Origin: Anaerovibrio lipolyticus DSM 3074
GTDB lineage: Bacteria; Bacillota; Negativicutes; Selenomonadales; Selenomonadaceae
Assembly (NCBI RefSeq): GCF_900141865.1
Contig: NZ_FQYW01000012.1
Coordinates: 50,510 to 114,509 of the forward strand
Length of the DNA: 64,000 bases
Direction: 5' to 3'
Shown here: in pieces, positions 35,926-45,319 of the stretch
Layout: each line of letters starts with the position of its first letter
How positions within the stretch are numbered: position 1 is the stretch's first letter
Made by a program: the position numbers and the translations under genes
The notes under the pieces: generated by a model
What the model was told of the DNA's origin: nothing
The model's database searches: none
Seen by the model: the letters and a program-made list of their open reading frames with translations, nothing else

Positions 35926-35974
35926 ATTATTTAGATATATTATTTGTGTGTATAAAACTTCCGTTTGAGATGCG

Positions 35975-35992
35975 GTGTTTTATTAAAAACAC
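35975..35992 (+). other. Hairpin between STAS and SpoIIE genes
   Basis: GTGTTTT and AAAACAC pair across a 4-base loop directly before the ribosome-binding site of the SpoIIE gene (TAAAGGTGAT). It could slow ribosome access or stabilise the message; it lacks a downstream U tract. Confidence 0.5.
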
Positions 35993-36007
35993 TAAAGGTG
36001 ATTTTAT

Positions 36008-38215
36008 ATGAATGAGAAGATATACTCTTTATGGTTCTTAAAAAAGGGCAGTATACGAAATAGGGTATTTCGTCTTATACTTTTGGGCAGTATGACCATA
36101 TTGGTGGTTATGGGGCTTTTGGTGGCTTATGGGCTCTATACCATGGACAGTGTTTTTATGACTCAAAGTGACCAGCTTACTGTTACTTCTGCAGGCTATA
36201 TAGAAAACGTAACCAGTCAGCAGATAACCGGTCGCCTTACGGATGTGGCTCAGACCCGTGCTCTTGCTATTGAAACAGAGCTTTCGGGTATAACCAATGA
36301 TACAAATTATTTGGCATACGGAGTTGAAAGTGTAATTAAAAATCCTGAATATTTTGCGGAACGCAGTTTGCCTGATCCAAGATTTCAGAAGATACGACCG
36401 GGAGAGGTGTATATCCATCGAGGTGCCAAGTTGCAGGCTTCGGGTGTTTCTCCTTCCTTGCGGCATGAAATTGGCATAATGTCCAATGCTCTTTCTTATA
36501 TTGCGCCTATGGCCAAACAATATAATCAGTTTGAATCGTCTATATTTATAGGCTCCAAGAACGGATATATTATTGCAGCGGATAATGCACCGGGCAAAGA
36601 GTATATCAATATGACGGAGGAATTTCTGACTACCTATGAGCCTACGGAGCGTGGCTGGTATAAGAATACAAAAGAACGTGGCACTATTACTTTTAATGAT
36701 ATATATGTGGGTGCCGATGGCTATCCCAGCTTTACCTGTTCAGCACCATACGAAGATAATGACGGCTTTGCGGGGGTAGTGGCTATTGCCTGCTCTGTAA
36801 AATCCATTTCAGATATACTCGATAATTCCCTTATGGGCAAATCCGGTATCAGCTTTGTGTTAAGTGACAAGGGAAAGATAATGCTTTCCACAAATCATGA
36901 GGGGCTCATGAATGATGTTGATGGGAAGGATTTACAAAAAGACAGTAGTGATAGTCTGGGTGATGCAGTAGAAAAAATGATGTCCGGGGCCAGTGGTTGG
37001 CAGATTGTGGAAATGGATGGTCAAAACTATTTTCTCGCCTATGCTCCTATGAAAAAGTTAAAGTGGAGCTTTGGTACTATTATAGCCATAAATGAGGTTA
37101 TGACTCCTGTGCAGACTGCCCGCCAGCATATTGTTGACCAAGTCGGCAGCTTTAAGGATATGATGAATAGTCAGATGGTGAAATTTGCGCTGGTGGCTAT
37201 AATTAGTATATGGTCTGCGCTTGTAATGCTTTTTAATATAACCTCTTGGCTTACCAACAGATTTGTTGAGCCAATTAAGGAACTTACTGATGGAGTAAGG
37301 GAAATTGCCGCCGGTAATCTGGAAAAGAAGATTGCCATACCTACCAGAGATGAGCTGGAGACCCTGGCCAATGCCTTTAATAATATGACAGATAAGTTGC
37401 AAAACTATATGTCGAATCTAACCAGGGTAACCATGGAAAAGGAGCATATAGCCACTGAGCTGGCAGTAGCCACCAATATTCAGGAAAGTATGCTGCCCCA
37501 CACATTCCCCTTTGCACCAGAGCATACGGAATTTGATATTTATGCCACTATGCAGGCAGCTAAGGAAGTCGGTGGCGATTTCTATGATTTTTATATGGTG
37601 GATGACGAGCATTTGCTCGTTACTATTGCAGATGTTTCCGGGAAAGGAGTACCGGCTGCATTGTTTATGGTTATTGCCAAGACAATGCTGAAAAACTCTG
37701 TTCTGTCCATGGAGGGTGAAAGGGATTTGGCTGCTATAATGGCCAGAACCAATGATCAGCTTTGCCAGAACAATGATGCCATGATGTTTGTAACTGCATT
37801 TATGGGCATATTGAACCTTACTACAGGAAAGTTTAACTATATTAATGCTGGACATAATCCACCAGTATTATATAAAGCTAATGAAAACAGATTTGATTTT
37901 ATGCCTGTGGCGCGGAATTTTGTCATGGGTGGTATGGACAATATCGAGTATAAAAGCCAGGAACTGACTCTCTGCAAGGGAGACAGGCTGGTGCTGTATA
38001 CTGATGGTGTTACAGAAGCCCTTAATTATTCCAAGGAGCTTTTCGGTGAAGAAAGATTACTGGATACGCTTAATAAAACAACTAAAAGTGAAAATAGTGC
38101 CCAGAAGCTTCTTTTGAAATTAGAGCAGGTACTAAAGAATTATGTTGGCCATGCGGAACAGTCTGATGATATTACTATGCTGGCTCTTGTCTATAACGGA
38201 CATGAAATGGCGTGA
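36008..38215 (+). CDS. Sensor SpoIIE/PP2C serine phosphatase (Cache-HAMP)
   Basis: The 735-residue membrane protein has a helix at about 22-45, a large extracytoplasmic Cache-like sensing region (50-390), a second helix near 394-416, a HAMP domain (417-470) and a PP2C/SpoIIE catalytic domain (500-735). Metal-binding aspartates lie in VGGDFYDF (Asp524), IADVSGKG, and SDDITML near the end. It probably senses a small molecule outside the cell and dephosphorylates the STAS protein. An N-terminal DTNYLAYGVES segment belongs to the Cache part. It runs with a 23-bp gap into the condensation-like gene, suggesting one operon. Confidence 0.92.
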   Translation: MNEKIYSLWFLKKGSIRNRVFRLILLGSMTILVVMGLLVAYGLYTMDSVFMTQSDQLTVTSAGYIENVTSQQITGRLTDVAQTRALAIETELSGITNDTNYLAYGVESVIKNPEYFAERSLPDPRFQKIRPGEVYIHRGAKLQASGVSPSLRHEIGIMSNALSYIAPMAKQYNQFESSIFIGSKNGYIIAADNAPGKEYINMTEEFLTTYEPTERGWYKNTKERGTITFNDIYVGADGYPSFTCSAPYEDNDGFAGVVAIACSVKSISDILDNSLMGKSGISFVLSDKGKIMLSTNHEGLMNDVDGKDLQKDSSDSLGDAVEKMMSGASGWQIVEMDGQNYFLAYAPMKKLKWSFGTIIAINEVMTPVQTARQHIVDQVGSFKDMMNSQMVKFALVAIISIWSALVMLFNITSWLTNRFVEPIKELTDGVREIAAGNLEKKIAIPTRDELETLANAFNNMTDKLQNYMSNLTRVTMEKEHIATELAVATNIQESMLPHTFPFAPEHTEFDIYATMQAAKEVGGDFYDFYMVDDEHLLVTIADVSGKGVPAALFMVIAKTMLKNSVLSMEGERDLAAIMARTNDQLCQNNDAMMFVTAFMGILNLTTGKFNYINAGHNPPVLYKANENRFDFMPVARNFVMGGMDNIEYKSQELTLCKGDRLVLYTDGVTEALNYSKELFGEERLLDTLNKTTKSENSAQKLLLKLEQVLKNYVGHAEQSDDITMLALVYNGHEMA

Positions 38216-38238
38216 TTTCATAAGGGGATGGGGTTTTT

Positions 38239-40092
38239 ATGGCAGAAAAAATGTTATTTTCAAGCCTGCCCACGGAATACAAGGCTTCTTTAGTTGAGCT
38301 GTACAACCAGCAGGAAAATGTTTTGGCGCACAATATCAAATATCTGCGGGAGCTTTCAACTGAGGAAAAAGGAGTTTTCAGTACAAAAGGTGGGTCAGCT
38401 CCTGTTGGCTCGGTGCTGCAAATAATCTATAAAATAAGCGGTAAGCTTTTGCCGTTACATTTTAATGTGGCAGTGGACAGAGCGTTTGTACAGGAAGACA
38501 TATTGAGGACCAACTATGTCCTGATTAATGGCATGATGATGGCGGTGGTCAAGGAGAAGCGGAATCCTCCTCTTGAAATCGTTTATCATAATCTGAAGGA
38601 TTTGAGTGATGATGAGTTGGATGTTGAGCTGCAAAGAAATATTGCGGCTGATAAACGTCTTGGCTTTGATTTGACCAATGGACAGCTGGTGCGCTTTTCT
38701 GTATTTAATACAGGGGAGGATGAATATGCCATAATCGTTACCACTGTTGAGGCAGTGGCCCTTAAGCTGGATTTTCACAGAATTTTCAGGGCAGCATTAA
38801 AGCTGCCTCAGCCAGAGGATATATACAAAATTGTGGATGCCGTGGTGGGAGGCAATGGAGTAATGACTTCACCGGTAAAAAACTACTGGGAAAAGATGCT
38901 CAGTGATTTACCGCCCATGCCTAAAATTCCCCATTTGAATCCGCAGCCAGCAAAGGGGAAGTACAGTGAGGAAGCGTATTTGGTCTATGTTCCTCGTGAT
39001 ATATTGTCAGATTTGCGAAGTAAAGCAGAGTCAAATAAATTATTGTTGATGTCCATGCTGCAGACAGCCTGGGGCTTATTGCTGCAGCAAAGCAATTCCG
39101 TCAACAATGTGAGCTATTGTCTTTTGGTGCCTCAAAAGAAGAAAAGCATTCCAGGGGCACAAAGTCTGGTACCGTTTTTGCTTAAAGCAGAGGATAATCC
39201 TACTGTAAAGACAATGGTAAATAATGCATTTAAGCAGTTTGTAGTTTCCCAGCCCTATGCTTCCTTGGGGCGGGAGGATATTATTAATCTGCTGGGCAAG
39301 CATAGTGAGCCCTTTGACCATTTTCTGAATTTCTATGATTTTCTGGCGGAGCCTAAGCCATATTCCAAGGTGAAGGGAACCGGGGATGGTACCATTGTCA
39401 GCCAGAAGCACTGGGATGTGCGGGATGTTATTTTGGATGTTTCCTTCCGCAATGAAGGGAATCAGGTGATAATTTCCGTTGATTACAATGGAGAGGCTTA
39501 TCTGCAAAATGATATCGCTATTTTGCTAAAGCATTATCTGCTGGTATTGCAGCAGATGCTGACGGACTGGAATGAGCCCGTTGAATACTTCATAGAACGG
39601 CTGAAAAAGCGTTGGGAGGTTAAATTTCAGGAGCTGGATGAATCTCAGGAGGACTCTCGGTCCATTATACAGGATGCCCTGTCCAGAATTGCCCTATTCC
39701 AGGAATGCGAACAGGGAATTATTCAGCTGTTTGTTCTTGGGGCAAAGCTATATACCAAATTTGAGGGGGACCGCATATCTGAGCATGAGGTTGAAAACCA
39801 GCTGGTATTCGTATTGTCAGGAAAAGTGGCCCGCAGTATAGAATGTGGTGATGGCTGGTATAACACTTTGGATATACTAAAGGGAAACAGCTGGATAAAT
39901 GAAAACGTAATGCTGCCAAAGCATAAGGTGAAGATTTCAGCAGAGGTAATTACTGAGCAGGCTACAATACTGGTTGTGCCTTTGGTAAATTTGATGTCTA
40001 CCCTTAAGAAGTCGCCTCTTTTAGCAAAAAATATTATTTATCATGTTATGAGGCAACTGGAAAAATATCAAAGATTGTGGATACAGTCATGA
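38239..40092 (+). CDS. Degenerate condensation-fold protein with C-terminal CNB-like domain
   Basis: The 617-residue protein resembles a stand-alone NRPS condensation domain over residues 1-470. It opens with a substrate-side segment, has EDEYAIIVTTVEAVALKLDFHRIFRA where condensation enzymes have HHxxxDG, and later a WGLLLQQ floor-loop-like helix and DHFLNFYDF. The HHxxxDG histidines and aspartate are absent (residues 169-175 read TVEAVAL), so peptide-bond catalysis is unlikely. Residues about 490-617 look like a cyclic-nucleotide-binding beta-roll (LFVLGAKLY-x3-EGDRIS, LVFVLSGKVARS), but the phosphate-binding Arg is not evident. No adenylation or carrier domain is nearby. It ends a partner-switching operon, so I infer a regulatory or binding role. 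Confidence 0.62.
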   Translation: MAEKMLFSSLPTEYKASLVELYNQQENVLAHNIKYLRELSTEEKGVFSTKGGSAPVGSVLQIIYKISGKLLPLHFNVAVDRAFVQEDILRTNYVLINGMMMAVVKEKRNPPLEIVYHNLKDLSDDELDVELQRNIAADKRLGFDLTNGQLVRFSVFNTGEDEYAIIVTTVEAVALKLDFHRIFRAALKLPQPEDIYKIVDAVVGGNGVMTSPVKNYWEKMLSDLPPMPKIPHLNPQPAKGKYSEEAYLVYVPRDILSDLRSKAESNKLLLMSMLQTAWGLLLQQSNSVNNVSYCLLVPQKKKSIPGAQSLVPFLLKAEDNPTVKTMVNNAFKQFVVSQPYASLGREDIINLLGKHSEPFDHFLNFYDFLAEPKPYSKVKGTGDGTIVSQKHWDVRDVILDVSFRNEGNQVIISVDYNGEAYLQNDIAILLKHYLLVLQQMLTDWNEPVEYFIERLKKRWEVKFQELDESQEDSRSIIQDALSRIALFQECEQGIIQLFVLGAKLYTKFEGDRISEHEVENQLVFVLSGKVARSIECGDGWYNTLDILKGNSWINENVMLPKHKVKISAEVITEQATILVVPLVNLMSTLKKSPLLAKNIIYHVMRQLEKYQRLWIQS

Positions 40093-40097
40093 CTAAT

Positions 40098-40124
40098 TAA
40101 GTATAACGAAAGTGCTGTCGATAA
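40098..40124 (+). promoter_or_regulatory. Sigma-28 (SigD/FliA)-like promoter
   Basis: TAAG (40098-40101), a 15-bp spacer and GTCGATAA (40117-40124) are close to the flagellar sigma consensus TAAA-N15-GCCGATAA (two mismatches). It lies 63 bp before the next gene. Confidence 0.5.
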
Positions 40125-40187
40125 AAGATGTAAGATGAGTACTCCAATAAGAAAAGGATTTCGTATCGGTCAAAGGAGGAAATGACG

Positions 40188-41072
40188 ATGGCAAATATGA
40201 TTAATCGGTCACTTGGCTTCTCTCCCCTGAAGAATATGGGGGATATTGGCAAGCAAAAGGCAAAGGGCAAAGGCAGTGATATTCAAAATAAGGTGAGTAA
40301 GGATTTTGATGTTTCTTTCACCACTGATGGCAAGCTTTTGGCAGCACAGGAAGCAAAGCAAAAGAAGGATGCACCTATTCAGGAGGTTGCTGAAAAGAAG
40401 TGGAATGTAACCCCTGAAGAAGAAAAGCTTTCTCCGAAGGCCCAGGAATTTTTGGCAAAGCTTCGGGAAAAGTACGGTGATTATGAGTTCCTCATTGCTG
40501 ATAATGTGGACAACCCGTTAGATATTGCCGGACCAAGTGACAAAAGTTATTTTGTGATGTTTTCTACTGCGGAAATAGAACGTATGGCAGAGGATGAGAG
40601 CTATGCCAATGAAGTAATGGGCAAGGTTGATTCCGGCGTAAGTACCCTAAATGAGCTTCAGGAAAGCGGGGAGCTTGGTGAAGGGGTGCAGTTCAGTCGT
40701 CTGGGGATTTCGTTTGATGATGAAGGCAATATGAAGCTTTTTGCAGAGCTGGAGAAGTTTACTGAAAAGACGGAAGAAATTCGCCAGAAAACCATGGAAA
40801 AGAAGGCTGAGGATAAGAAGGCGGCTAATCGTGACCATACCAAGGCTCCACCTCAGCGTCCAAGGGTTCCTTCCCATCAGGAGCTTACTGAGGCCATAAA
40901 AGAAAAGGCAGACAATAGTGCATACGCACCTGAAAATGTGTTGAATCTCCTTAAAACGGAGAAAGCCCAGGAAGATGCGCAGGAAAAGTCCCCTGCCAAG
41001 ACTGTTCGCTTGGAAGCAGCTTCCGTTGAGGAGCTGATGGAGCTAATAAAAAACATTAATTGGGATGAGTAA
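40188..41072 (+). CDS. DUF6033-like protein of unknown function
   Basis: The 294-residue protein is hydrophilic and Lys/Glu-rich. A conserved-looking core begins at LSPKAQEFLAKLREKYGDYEFLIADN and continues to YFVMFSTAEIERMAEDES, features I associate with DUF6033 of Bacillota. A charged, coiled-coil-prone region (EKFTEKTEEIRQKTMEKKAE) and a proline-rich stretch follow. No signal peptide or membrane helix. ATG 40188 sits eight bases after AAAGGAGG; ATG 40182 is too close to it. A sigma-28-like promoter upstream suggests expression with motility genes. Function unknown. Confidence 0.6.
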   Translation: MANMINRSLGFSPLKNMGDIGKQKAKGKGSDIQNKVSKDFDVSFTTDGKLLAAQEAKQKKDAPIQEVAEKKWNVTPEEEKLSPKAQEFLAKLREKYGDYEFLIADNVDNPLDIAGPSDKSYFVMFSTAEIERMAEDESYANEVMGKVDSGVSTLNELQESGELGEGVQFSRLGISFDDEGNMKLFAELEKFTEKTEEIRQKTMEKKAEDKKAANRDHTKAPPQRPRVPSHQELTEAIKEKADNSAYAPENVLNLLKTEKAQEDAQEKSPAKTVRLEAASVEELMELIKNINWDE

Positions 41073-41087
41073 TTTTTAAAATTAAAA

Positions 41088-41140
41088 AGTCTGTGCTGGT
41101 AAGATGAGTAAATCATCTGACTGGCACAGACTATATTTTT
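41088..41140 (+). terminator. Intrinsic terminator between convergent genes
   Basis: Outer stem AGTCTGTGC/GCACAGACT, inner GATGA/TCATC, followed by a T-rich stretch. A and T tracts on both sides suggest it serves both directions. Confidence 0.8.
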
Positions 41141-41159
41141 GCAATTTGATTAATAATTA

Positions 41160-41651
41160 TTATGATTTGGTAAGAATGGTATACAGTACCAGCTGAAGGG
41201 CAGCTACGAACTTGGCCACGGCGGAAATGGTATTAATGAAATCCATATCCCTCTCGGTCATGCGCATGAATCTCTTTAAAACATCATCCCTTATATTTGG
41301 TATCCTGAGAGCAGCTGCAATCTTCATGGTCTGTCTGAAGGACACAATCTGATCGATGAAGAAAACCAGCACAAAAGCCAAGAACAGGAGAATTCTGGTA
41401 TAAAAATTCTCCTCCATGGTATAGGCGTAGGTATAAGTGAGATAAAAGCCGATGATATCCAATACCATAACTGCCAGAAAAAGAGTGACCATGGTCTTGC
41501 CTACTGCGGTGGGAGTCATTGTACGGCACATATCCACCAGTTCGTTGTGAATATCATCCCGTTCCTCATCACTGGAGCTTATAAGAACCTTATATAGTGT
41601 ATACCCGTTGAACAAAATCCAAAATATTGCAAAAGCGTTTACAATTTCCAT
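41160..41651 (-). CDS. Uncharacterised integral membrane protein
   Basis: The 163-residue protein on the minus strand has about four membrane helices: FAIFWILFNGYTLYKVL near the start, TLFLAVMVLDIIGFYLTY, ILLFLAFVLVFFIDQIV and a terminal VAALQLVLYTIL. A charged EERDDIHNELVD loop follows helix 1 and a basic/acidic RFMRMTERDMD segment comes before the last helix. I do not recognise a family. AAGGAG precedes the start on its strand. It is the only minus-strand gene found in the window and is convergent with the DUF6033-like gene. Confidence 0.72.
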   Translation of the reverse strand: MEIVNAFAIFWILFNGYTLYKVLISSSDEERDDIHNELVDMCRTMTPTAVGKTMVTLFLAVMVLDIIGFYLTYTYAYTMEENFYTRILLFLAFVLVFFIDQIVSFRQTMKIAAALRIPNIRDDVLKRFMRMTERDMDFINTISAVAKFVAALQLVLYTILTKS

Positions 41652-41687
41652 TGTACGACTCCTTTGAGTTATCCCTTTGATTATTAC

Positions 41688-41693
41688 ATTATA
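41688..41693 (-). promoter_or_regulatory. Possible -10 for the minus-strand membrane gene
   Basis: TATAAT on the minus strand, 37 bp before that gene's start. The -35 region is weak. Confidence 0.35.
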
Positions 41694-41753
41694 TCAAAAA
41701 TTTATGAAATAATACAGCTATTAACCATTATGGGCCTATAATCTTAAAATGTC

Positions 41754-41782
41754 TTGACTTTTTTATAGGGATAGAATATCAT
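41754..41782 (+). promoter_or_regulatory. Sigma-A promoter for metK leader
   Basis: TTGACT (41754-41759), 17-bp spacer, TATCAT (41777-41782), about 20 bp before the riboswitch. Confidence 0.7.
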
Positions 41783-41802
41783 AATTGAGTAAACTGAATA
41801 TG

Positions 41803-41914
41803 GACTCATCAAGAGCAGTGGAGGGACTGGCCCTGTGAAGCTGCGGCAACCATTGATATGCTTGAATATCAAAACGGTGCTAATTCCTGAAGGCTGTTGG
41901 CCTTAAGATGAGAG
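41803..41914 (+). promoter_or_regulatory. SAM-I (S-box) riboswitch
   Basis: The leader has the conserved S-box parts in order: CTCATCAAGAGCAGTGGAGG, GACTGGCCCTGTGAAGC, GCGGCAACC, GGTGCTAATTCC and AAGATGAGAG. Closing helix P1 pairs CTCATC (41805-41810) with GATGAG (41907-41912). The 3' side of P1 can compete with the terminator stem just downstream, so bound SAM should stop transcription. It controls metK, which makes SAM. Confidence 0.95.
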
Positions 41915-41922
41915 ATTTTATA

Positions 41923-41951
41923 AGCTCTCTCTTTGAAGAGGGCTTTTTTTA
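41923..41951 (+). terminator. Riboswitch-controlled terminator
   Basis: Stem AGCTCTCT/AGAGGGCT (41923-41930, 41937-41944) followed by seven T. The GAGAG of the riboswitch 3' strand can pair with CTCTC as antiterminator. Confidence 0.92.
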
Positions 41952-42032
41952 TTTTGTAATTTCTTTTGCACATAAAATAAGGTGTTTTCATATTTCAGGA
42001 AATGAATTCTTTATTTTTAAGGAGGCGTTTAA

Positions 42033-43220
42033 ATGGCTAAGCGTTTATTGTTTACTTCTGAGTCTGTTACTGAGGGCCATCCTGATAAAATTGCAGACCA
42101 GATTTCCGACAGCATTCTTGATGCTATTCTTGAGCAGGATCCAATGGGTCGTGTTGCCTGTGAGACCATGGTAACCACTGGTCAGGCTCATATTGCCGGT
42201 GAGATTTCCACCAGCTGCTATGTAGATATTTCCAAGATTGTTCGTGAGACTATCCGTAATATTGGTTATACCCGTGCAAAGTTTGGCTTTGATGCCGATA
42301 CCTGTGGTATTCTCATTTCCCTTGATGAGCAGTCTCCTGATATCGCTCAGGGCGTAGACAAGGCTCTGGAGGCCCGTGAGGGAGATATGAGTGAGGAGGA
42401 GGCAACTGGTGCCGGCGATCAGGGTATGATGTTCGGCTATGCTTGCAATGAGACCCCTGAGTTTATGCCAACTCCTATTGCTTTGGCACATCGTCTGTCC
42501 CGTCGTTTGACTGAGGTTCGCAAGAATGGTACTCTGCCATATCTCCGTCCTGACGGCAAGACCCAGGTTACTGTTGCTTATGAGAATGGCAAGCCAGTTG
42601 CTATTGATACCATTGTTATTTCTACCCAGCATGACGAAAAGGTTAGTCTGGAGCAGATTCGCAAGGATCTTATTGAGCACGTTGTAAAGCCAGTTATTCC
42701 AGCTGAGCTTCTCAGCGACGATACCAAGTATTTCATTAACCCAACCGGCAAGTTCGTTATTGGCGGTCCTCAGGGTGACTGCGGTCTTACTGGCCGTAAG
42801 ATTATCGTTGACACCTATGGCGGAATGGCCCGTCATGGCGGTGGTGCATTCTCTGGTAAGGATCCAACAAAGGTTGACCGTTCTGGTGCCTATGCAGCCC
42901 GCTATGTGGCAAAGAATATCGTTGCAGCCGGTCTGGCTGACAGAGCCGAGGTTCAGCTGGCTTATGCCATCGGCGTAGCCAAGCCTGTATCCATTATGGT
43001 TGATACCTTTGGTACTGGCAAGGTGGATGACCGTACTCTGGAGGAGCTGGTTCAGAAGAACTTCGATTTGCGTCCTGCTGGAATTATCAAGATGCTGGAC
43101 CTCCGTCGTCCAATCTATGCTCAGACTGCAGCTTATGGCCACTTCGGCCGCACTGATGTGGATCTTCCTTGGGAGCACACTGACAAGGCTGATGCACTGA
43201 AGGCTCAGGCTGGTGTCTGA
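42033..43220 (+). CDS. metK: S-adenosylmethionine synthetase
   Basis: MetK joins methionine and ATP to form SAM. The 395-residue protein has full family length and motifs: [44 protein letters not shown] and the N-terminal VACETMV. AAGGAGG precedes ATG 42033. Codon bias is strong. Product feedback operates through the SAM-I riboswitch just upstream; the SAM made here would serve the radical-SAM enzymes and the methylase in this window. An intrinsic terminator follows. Confidence 0.98.
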   Translation: MAKRLLFTSESVTEGHPDKIADQISDSILDAILEQDPMGRVACETMVTTGQAHIAGEISTSCYVDISKIVRETIRNIGYTRAKFGFDADTCGILISLDEQSPDIAQGVDKALEAREGDMSEEEATGAGDQGMMFGYACNETPEFMPTPIALAHRLSRRLTEVRKNGTLPYLRPDGKTQVTVAYENGKPVAIDTIVISTQHDEKVSLEQIRKDLIEHVVKPVIPAELLSDDTKYFINPTGKFVIGGPQGDCGLTGRKIIVDTYGGMARHGGGAFSGKDPTKVDRSGAYAARYVAKNIVAAGLADRAEVQLAYAIGVAKPVSIMVDTFGTGKVDDRTLEELVQKNFDLRPAGIIKMLDLRRPIYAQTAAYGHFGRTDVDLPWEHTDKADALKAQAGV

Positions 43221-43249
43221 TATATTTGAATACTGATTAACTAACTAAG

Positions 43250-43278
43250 TGGGGCACAAAAAATTGTGCCTCATTTTC
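43250..43278 (+). terminator. Intrinsic terminator after metK
   Basis: Ten-pair stem TGGGGCACAA/TTGTGCCTCA with an AAAA loop, then TTTTC. Confidence 0.85.
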
Positions 43279-43312
43279 TGTTAGTATCAAAAGGTTTCTA
43301 TATAAAAAGTAA

Positions 43313-43341
43313 TTGACAATAGAAAGCGTCTATAATAATAT
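43313..43341 (+). promoter_or_regulatory. Sigma-A promoter for typA
   Basis: TTGACA (43313-43318), 17-bp spacer, TAATAT (43336-43341); a TATAAT also lies at 43331, too close to the -35 to pair with it. The leader is about 75 nt. Confidence 0.65.
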
Positions 43342-43423
43342 TAGTATGCTGAAATTTAAGATGAAGTTATTGTGAGGGGAGCGTTGGACTCCTTTTTCTA
43401 TGTATGGGAGGAATTTTAATACT

Positions 43424-45247
43424 ATGAGTAAGAATGAAAATTTGAGAAATATCGCGATTATTGCTCACGTAGACCATGGTAAGACTACATTGGTAGATGC
43501 AATGCTGCAGCAGAGCCACATTTTCCGTGAAAATGAGCAGGTTGCAGAGCGCGTAATGGACTCTGGTGATCTGGAGCGCGAGCGTGGTATTACTATTCTT
43601 TCCAAGAATACAGCAGTTATGTATGAGGGTACCAAGATTAATATCGTTGATACCCCGGGCCATGCTGACTTCGGTGGTGAGGTACAGCGCGTACTGAACA
43701 TGGTTGATGGTGTAGTTCTGTTGGTTGATGCCTTTGAGGGCCCAATGCCACAGACCAAGTACGTTCTTCGCAAGGCTCTGGAGCAGGGCCTTAAGCCTAT
43801 CGTTGTTATCAACAAGATTGACCGTCCGGACCAGCGTGTAGATGAGGTTTATGATGAGGTTCTGGAGCTGTTCATGGAGCTGGATGCTGATGATGATCAG
43901 CTGGATTTCCCTTGCATTTATGCCACTGCCCGTGATGGTATTGCCAAGTACAGCATGGAGGATGACAACGATAATCTGACTCCTCTCATGGAGACCATTG
44001 TTAAGGAAATTCCTTGCCCACAGGGTGATGCAGATGGTCCTCTCCAGATGATGGTTACAACCTTGGAGTCTGATGAGTATGTTGGCAAGCTGGCAGTAGG
44101 CCGTATTATTCGTGGCAGCGTAAAGCCAAACCAGTCTGTAGTTTTGCTTAATGGGGATTCCCAGACCAAGGCTAAGATTGGTAAGGTGTATACATATCAG
44201 GGCCTGAGCCGTGTAGAGGTTGAAGAGGCTAAAATGGGTGAGATTGTTTGCCTCACCGGCCTTGGCAATGTAAGTATTGGATATACAGTAGCAGATGCCG
44301 AAAATCCTGAGGCATTACCTACTATTAATATTGACGAGCCAACTCTGTCCATGACCTTTGGTGTAAATACCAGCCCATTTGCAGGTCGTGAGGGTCAGTT
44401 CGTTACCTCCCGTCATCTTCGCGATCGCCTTTATAAGGAAGTGGAGACCAATGTTTCCCTTCGGGTTGAGGATACCGATTCCGCAGATGTCTTTAAGGTT
44501 AGTGGCCGTGGTGAGCTCCATCTTTCCATCCTCATTGAGACCATGCGTCGTGAGGGCTATGAGCTTCAGGTTGGTAAGCCTGAGGTAGTATATAAGGAGA
44601 TTAACGGACAGAAGTGTGAGCCAATGGAGAATCTTACTGTTGAGGTTCCTCAGGAGTATATGGGCACTGTTATGGAGTCCCTTGGAACCCGTAAGGCAGA
44701 GCTGGCCAACATGACTGAGGTTTCCGGCTATATGCGTATGGAATTCCTTATTCCTGCCCGTGGACTTATCGGCTTCCGCAGTGAGCTTTTGACCAATACC
44801 AAGGGCAATGGTATCATGAACCATGTATTCTCCGGCTATGTACCATACAAGGGCGATATCCCGGGCCGTACCCATGGTTCTCTGGTAGCCTTTGAACAGG
44901 GCGAGACCACCGGTTATGGTATCTACAACCTTCAGGATCGCGGTACCATGTTCATTTCCCCGGGACAGGCTGTATATGAGGGCATGATTGTTGGTGAGAA
45001 CTCCCGCGATATCGATATGGATATTAATCCATGCAAGGCAAAGCATGTTTCCAACATGCGTACTTCTGCATCTGATGAAGCTATAAGACTGACTCCGCCT
45101 CGTATTTTGAGCCTGGAGCAGGCCCTTGAGTATATTAACGATGACGAGCTGGTGGAGGTAACTCCAGACAGCATTCGCCTTCGCAAGGCCATTCTTGATA
45201 AGGTTGTTCGCGGCAGAGCAAGTAAAAATGCTCGTAAAGAAAGCTGA
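43424..45247 (+). CDS. typA: Ribosome-associated GTPase TypA/BipA
   Basis: The 607-residue GTPase has an EF-G-like N-terminus ([42 protein letters not shown]) and the TypA-specific C-terminal domain. TypA binds 70S ribosomes and helps 50S assembly and stress adaptation, especially at low temperature. ATG 43424 comes after GGGAGGA; an in-frame ATG at 43400 precedes that site and is unlikely. Strong codon bias. Confidence 0.97.
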   Translation: MSKNENLRNIAIIAHVDHGKTTLVDAMLQQSHIFRENEQVAERVMDSGDLERERGITILSKNTAVMYEGTKINIVDTPGHADFGGEVQRVLNMVDGVVLLVDAFEGPMPQTKYVLRKALEQGLKPIVVINKIDRPDQRVDEVYDEVLELFMELDADDDQLDFPCIYATARDGIAKYSMEDDNDNLTPLMETIVKEIPCPQGDADGPLQMMVTTLESDEYVGKLAVGRIIRGSVKPNQSVVLLNGDSQTKAKIGKVYTYQGLSRVEVEEAKMGEIVCLTGLGNVSIGYTVADAENPEALPTINIDEPTLSMTFGVNTSPFAGREGQFVTSRHLRDRLYKEVETNVSLRVEDTDSADVFKVSGRGELHLSILIETMRREGYELQVGKPEVVYKEINGQKCEPMENLTVEVPQEYMGTVMESLGTRKAELANMTEVSGYMRMEFLIPARGLIGFRSELLTNTKGNGIMNHVFSGYVPYKGDIPGRTHGSLVAFEQGETTGYGIYNLQDRGTMFISPGQAVYEGMIVGENSRDIDMDINPCKAKHVSNMRTSASDEAIRLTPPRILSLEQALEYINDDELVEVTPDSIRLRKAILDKVVRGRASKNARKES

Positions 45248-45319
45248 TAATGGCTTTTGCTGACAGCTTCTTCATAGGTCTAAAGACTCATTTTTGAAAA
45301 AAATAAAAATATTTGCAAA

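Noticed and set aside
38239..40092. A nonribosomal peptide synthetase cluster
   Set aside because: There is no adenylation, carrier or thioesterase domain nearby, and the condensation motif is lost.
42045..43178. A 377-codon minus-strand frame opposite metK
   Set aside because: Same cause as at pnp; metK is unambiguous and the antisense protein has no recognisable domain.
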